Source: Bacillota bacterium (GTDB lineage: Bacteria; Bacillota; Clostridia; Christensenellales; CAG-138). Taken from it: DNA of 16,784 nt. Positions 14,475-16,784 of this stretch are shown one piece after another (positions within the stretch are counted from its first letter, which is position 1; each line of letters opens with the position of its first letter). Under the pieces are notes generated by a model, which worked only from the letters and a program-made list of their open reading frames with translations, was not told the DNA's origin and made no database searches. A program made the translations under genes and the position numbers. The stretch covers positions 1 to 16,784 of the forward strand of contig JAEWZS010000241.1 in NCBI GenBank assembly GCA_023458355.1. Direction: 5' to 3'.

Positions 14475-14754
14475 ATATCCCCGTTTGTTGTTTGAGCGTC
14501 TGCATCTCCTGCTTAGTCGTCTGCACGTCGTTATCGGGTGCGTCTTTGGTCTTGTAGAAGTTGCGGCTTTTCATCTGCTCGAACACAGTGAGCTGGTCGG
14601 TGGAGCACTCCGTCAGGTTGCTCAAAAGCAGCTGCCTGAGGTTTTTGCAGGAAGCCTCGGTGATGTTACCCGCGTAATCCTTTACGCACTGCTTTTCCTG
14701 GGTCAAAAGGTCGGTCAAAATCTCCTGTTCGGTCATAGGCGCGTTTTGCTGCAT
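14473..14754 (-). CDS. CotF-family spore coat protein
   Basis: This 93-residue, largely helical protein matches the Coat F family of spore coat proteins. The conserved core is MTEQEILTDLLTQEKQCVKDY followed by ITEASCKNLRQLL and, near the end, QMKSRNFYKTKDAP, in the order seen in small clostridial CotF proteins. It should be made in the mother cell during sporulation and deposited on the spore. A GGAGGAA site lies just before the ATG and overlaps the stop region of the upstream partner gene, with which it forms a two-gene unit. The last residues (KQEMQTLKQQTGI) are likely a helical tail. The family call is from motif memory and is fairly secure. Confidence 0.85.
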   Translation of the reverse strand: MQQNAPMTEQEILTDLLTQEKQCVKDYAGNITEASCKNLRQLLLSNLTECSTDQLTVFEQMKSRNFYKTKDAPDNDVQTTKQEMQTLKQQTGI

Positions 14755-14767
14755 TTAAGATTCCTCC

Positions 14768-14998
14768 TTACTGATGGCTGTTGAGGTAGGTATTGAGCGC
14801 GTCAAAGTGCTGTTTGTGGTGCTGCGCCATACTATTGGCCATGTCCCTTAAGGGCTGCTCCGTAAAATACTGCGCGTATACGGTGCATTTCTTGTAAGCA
14901 AGCGCCTCATGGTGCATCTGATCCTTCACGATGTCAAGATTTTTGGACTCGATTTGCGGGGATTGCGCAAAGGGTGTAGGGGTTTGATTCATCGGCAT
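14768..14998 (-). CDS. Small CotF-like/spore coat-associated protein
   Basis: I choose the ATG at 14996-14998, because AGGAGG at 15006-15011 lies 7 nt before it; a longer frame to 15106 would run through the promoter and into recX. The 76-residue product has a Pro-rich head (PTPFAQSPQ) and then two helices built around DQMHHEALAYKKCTVYAQYF and MAQHHKQHFDALNTYL. These resemble the helical second half of CotF-type coat proteins and the small partner proteins usually encoded beside them. Split two-gene CotF modules of this kind are common in Clostridia. It should be a mother-cell coat component acting with the 93-residue protein. The His-rich helices might bind metal, which is speculation. Confidence 0.8.
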   Translation of the reverse strand: MPMNQTPTPFAQSPQIESKNLDIVKDQMHHEALAYKKCTVYAQYFTEQPLRDMANSMAQHHKQHFDALNTYLNSHQ

Positions 14999-15035
14999 AT
15001 AGCATCCTCCTGTTATAAATTTAGGCGTTACGGAC

Positions 15036-15066
15036 TTAGTATGCGCGTTCGATGCGGTATTATGAC
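15036..15066 (-). promoter_or_regulatory. Putative SigE-type sporulation promoter of the coat gene pair
   Basis: On the minus strand GTCATAAT (15066-15059) and CATACTAA (15043-15036) are 15 nt apart. This resembles the Bacillus SigE consensus (-35 KMATATT, 13-15 nt, -10 CATACAHT), with one -35 mismatch and two in the -10. The predicted start lies about 30 nt before the first coat gene, which fits mother-cell expression. CATACTA also fits a SigG -10, so the exact sporulation sigma factor is uncertain. Confidence 0.5.
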
Positions 15067-15085
15067 AAAGAAAGCTGGGTAGGTT

Positions 15086-15610
15086 ATGGCGAAAAAAAAG
15101 GGTCAAAACCCAATGGACGCGGCACTTGATTATTTGAGCGTCAAGGCACGCAGTGTGCGCGAGGTAGAGCTAAAACTCGACACTTTGAATTACGGGGAAT
15201 CTGAGATTTATCAAACAGTCGAGCGTCTCAAAGAGTTAAATTACCTTAACGATATAAAATACGCCACGGATTTTGTGGATTCAAGGCTTCGCACAAAGCC
15301 CGTAAGCCGAAAAAAGCTTAAGGAGCAGCTCTATTCCCATCATTTGCCAAAAGAGATAATTGCGGAAGCGGTTGCATCTGTGGACGATGCGGCCGAAATG
15401 AAAAACACATTTATTATGGCTGAAAAGCTACAAACGCAGTTTTCAAAGCTTCCTTGTGACGAGGCTAAGATGCGCGTTGTGAAGCGTCTCGCCGCGCGTG
15501 GATTTACTTACGATTGCATTAAGAGCTCAGTGGAGAGCCTCTTTGGAGACACTGAAGGCACATTAGATGCTTTTTATGAAGGTGAGGTGGAAGACGATGA
15601 TGAGGCATGA
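15086..15610 (+). CDS. recX: RecX family regulator of RecA
   Basis: This 174-residue helical protein should bind RecA filaments and modulate recombination and SOS activity. The family blocks are DAALDYLSVKARSVREVELKL near residues 11-31, the ERLKELNYLNDIKYATDFVDSR block near 46-67 and PVSRKKLKEQL further on, followed by KRLAARGFTYDCIKSSVE. The N-terminal MAKKKGQ is a short basic tail. A GGTAGG site lies 3-8 nt upstream of the ATG. It is transcribed away from the coat genes, and a weak -10 (TATTAT, 15058-15063) overlaps their -35. The stop overlaps the birA start region by 14 nt, giving an operon. RecX is often near recA, but recA is not in this window. Confidence 0.9.
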   Translation: MAKKKGQNPMDAALDYLSVKARSVREVELKLDTLNYGESEIYQTVERLKELNYLNDIKYATDFVDSRLRTKPVSRKKLKEQLYSHHLPKEIIAEAVASVDDAAEMKNTFIMAEKLQTQFSKLPCDEAKMRVVKRLAARGFTYDCIKSSVESLFGDTEGTLDAFYEGEVEDDDEA

Positions 15611-16385
15611 ACGCTTCGACGAGCTTTTAAAAACTAAAGTGCTCGGCAGAAACGCTGTTTTTCTTGAAAAAGTAGATTCCACCAACATAAAAGCCAAGTG
15701 CATGGCGCAAAGCGAATGTCCAAACGGGCAGCTAGTGGTGAGTGAGCACCAGCTTGAAGGACGAGGCAGGCGCGGCAAGGCGTGGAGCGATGAGGCAGAG
15801 CAAAGCATATGCATGAGCCTCGTACTACGCCCGAATATACTGTCAGAATTTGCGCCGCGTTACCCGCTTGCCACAGCGCTTGCACTTTTTGAGGCGCTTA
15901 AACCAATGGGCATCGAAGCGAAAATCAAATGGCCAAACGATTTAATGTACCGCGGTAAAAAGCTCTCAGGCATCCTACTTGAGGCAGGCATAAGCGAAAA
16001 GAGTCTTTTCCTTGTCGTAGGCGTGGGTATCAACGTGAACCAAACTTTGTTCGAAGGCGATATACGCGATACGGCAACCTCCTTAAGGCTTATCACTAGG
16101 AAAGAAGTAGAGCGTGAGACCGTGCTCGCTGCCATGCTCAACTGCATGGAGGGTGTTTTTCCGCTTTGTGAAACGGATGGAGGCTTTGAACACCTACTGA
16201 AGCGCTATACCGCCGCAAGCTGTACACTCGGGAAAAAAGTGGATATAATCGGAGTGGACAGCAAGCTTTCGGGCATTGCGGAAACGCTCGATGCCCAAGG
16301 GAGGCTTATGGTGAGAACATTAGACGGAGCACTTGTAGCTGTAAATGCAGGCGATGTATCCATTCGCGACGCAAGCAAAGGTTAG
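15597..16385 (+). CDS. birA: Biotin-protein ligase BirA, monofunctional
   Basis: This protein of about 262 residues should activate biotin with ATP and attach it to a carboxylase carrier subunit such as AccB. The catalytic motif GRGRRGKAW is at about 55-63 and KWPNDLMYRGKKLSGILLE at about 111-129, with a small C-terminal domain (about 215-262) typical of BPL. The N-terminal winged-helix repressor domain of bifunctional BirA is absent, so it probably does not repress biotin genes. I take the ATG at 15597 (or the next at 15600), because GGTGAGGTGG ends 6 nt upstream; a frame beginning at 15567 would lie further inside recX without such a site. Its start overlaps the recX end by 14 nt, and the peptidase gene follows 10 nt after the stop. 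Confidence 0.93.
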   Translation: MMRHERFDELLKTKVLGRNAVFLEKVDSTNIKAKCMAQSECPNGQLVVSEHQLEGRGRRGKAWSDEAEQSICMSLVLRPNILSEFAPRYPLATALALFEALKPMGIEAKIKWPNDLMYRGKKLSGILLEAGISEKSLFLVVGVGINVNQTLFEGDIRDTATSLRLITRKEVERETVLAAMLNCMEGVFPLCETDGGFEHLLKRYTAASCTLGKKVDIIGVDSKLSGIAETLDAQGRLMVRTLDGALVAVNAGDVSIRDASKG

Positions 16386-16395
16386 GAGAACGGCC

Positions 16396-16784
16396 ATGGG
16401 CGGATATTTGACGCAAATTGACGGTATTAAGGTCGGACATTATACCGATAAAGCAGCACTTACCGGCTGTACTGCCGTTTTATGCGAGGGTGGTGCCGTG
16501 GCGGGCGTAGATGTTCGTGGCTGCGCTCCGGGCACCCGTGAGACGGATCTTTTAAGAGGTTATAACCTTGTGGAACGCGTCAATGCCATTATGCTCTGCG
16601 GAGGCAGTGCTTATGGGCTTGATGCTGCGTCGGGTGCGATGCAGTTTTTAGAAAAGAAGGGTATAGGCGTTCCGATGCCGGGCGGCGTAGTTCCAATCGT
16701 ACCGGCGGCGGTTATATTCGACCTCGGCATCGGTGATTTTTCCGTACGGCCGGGAAAGCAGGAGGGCTATGCAGCATGTGCCGC
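16396..16784 (+). CDS. P1/S58 (DmpA-like) family peptidase, N-terminal part, 3' truncated
   Basis: The frame from ATG 16396 stays open to the window edge (129 full codons) and has AGGAG at 16384-16388, 7 nt upstream. The sequence is characteristic of the DmpA/P1 aminopeptidase family: IDGIKVGHYTD, the GCTAVLCEGGAVAGVDVRG block, APGTRETDLL and LCGGSAYGLDAASGAMQFLEKKGIG. Members are N-terminal nucleophile hydrolases that self-cleave before a Ser located past the truncated region, so the catalytic residue is not seen. The likely activity is removal of N-terminal residues or hydrolysis of small amides; the substrate is unknown. It probably shares the recX-birA transcript. Confidence 0.88.
   Translation, partial: MGGYLTQIDGIKVGHYTDKAALTGCTAVLCEGGAVAGVDVRGCAPGTRETDLLRGYNLVERVNAIMLCGGSAYGLDAASGAMQFLEKKGIGVPMPGGVVPIVPAAVIFDLGIGDFSVRPGKQEGYAACA

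Noticed and set aside
14999..15106. Longer N-terminus of the small coat protein
   Set aside because: It runs through the SigE-like promoter and AGGAGG site into recX. The residues added are not coat-like.

Overview
The window looks like ordinary chromosome from a Gram-positive, probably spore-forming member of the Firmicutes, most likely class Clostridia. The reasons are the small CotF-type spore-coat proteins, a ThiI without a rhodanese domain next to a cysteine desulfurase, a ClpC with a UVR linker, GGAGG-type ribosome binding sites, several lipoproteins and flavin-dependent ThyX. I would not assign it below class. Both ends are cut inside genes.

Layout. Positions 1-4300 (+) hold one compact run: the C-terminal part of a COG2509-type FAD-dependent oxidoreductase, thyX, a beta-helix lipoprotein, a membrane-anchored PQQ-like beta-propeller, and a TTG-started 30-residue membrane peptide. 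Positions 4301-4759 carry no credible gene but hold a dense cluster of short inverted repeats, many with a GNA triloop, and a bidirectional terminator. Positions 4760-10693 (-) hold htrA, then an amidase-lipoprotein pair, then clpC. Divergent from clpC is the sulfur-transfer pair cysteine desulfurase-thiI (10925-13251, +). A separate unit (13325-14349, +) encodes a DUF4163/DUF3298-like lipoprotein and a translationally coupled 8-cysteine mini-protein. A convergent two-gene spore-coat unit (14998-14473, -) follows and has a SigE-like promoter. recX, birA and a truncated P1/S58-family peptidase gene (15086 to the end, +) close the window.

Functional picture. Much of the window serves the cell envelope and protein quality control: HtrA, ClpC, the cell-wall amidase, three lipoproteins and an anchored propeller. 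Alongside are housekeeping enzymes: dTMP synthesis, sulfur delivery for tRNA thiolation, RecA modulation and biotin attachment. The exported or anchored proteins repeatedly carry Pro/Thr/Ser-rich tethers. No CRISPR array, rRNA, tRNA, transposase or phage gene was seen. The least explained sequences are the hairpin cluster at 4323-4757, a smaller one with the same construction at 14417-14474, and the uncharacterised small proteins at 4208-4300 and 14143-14349.
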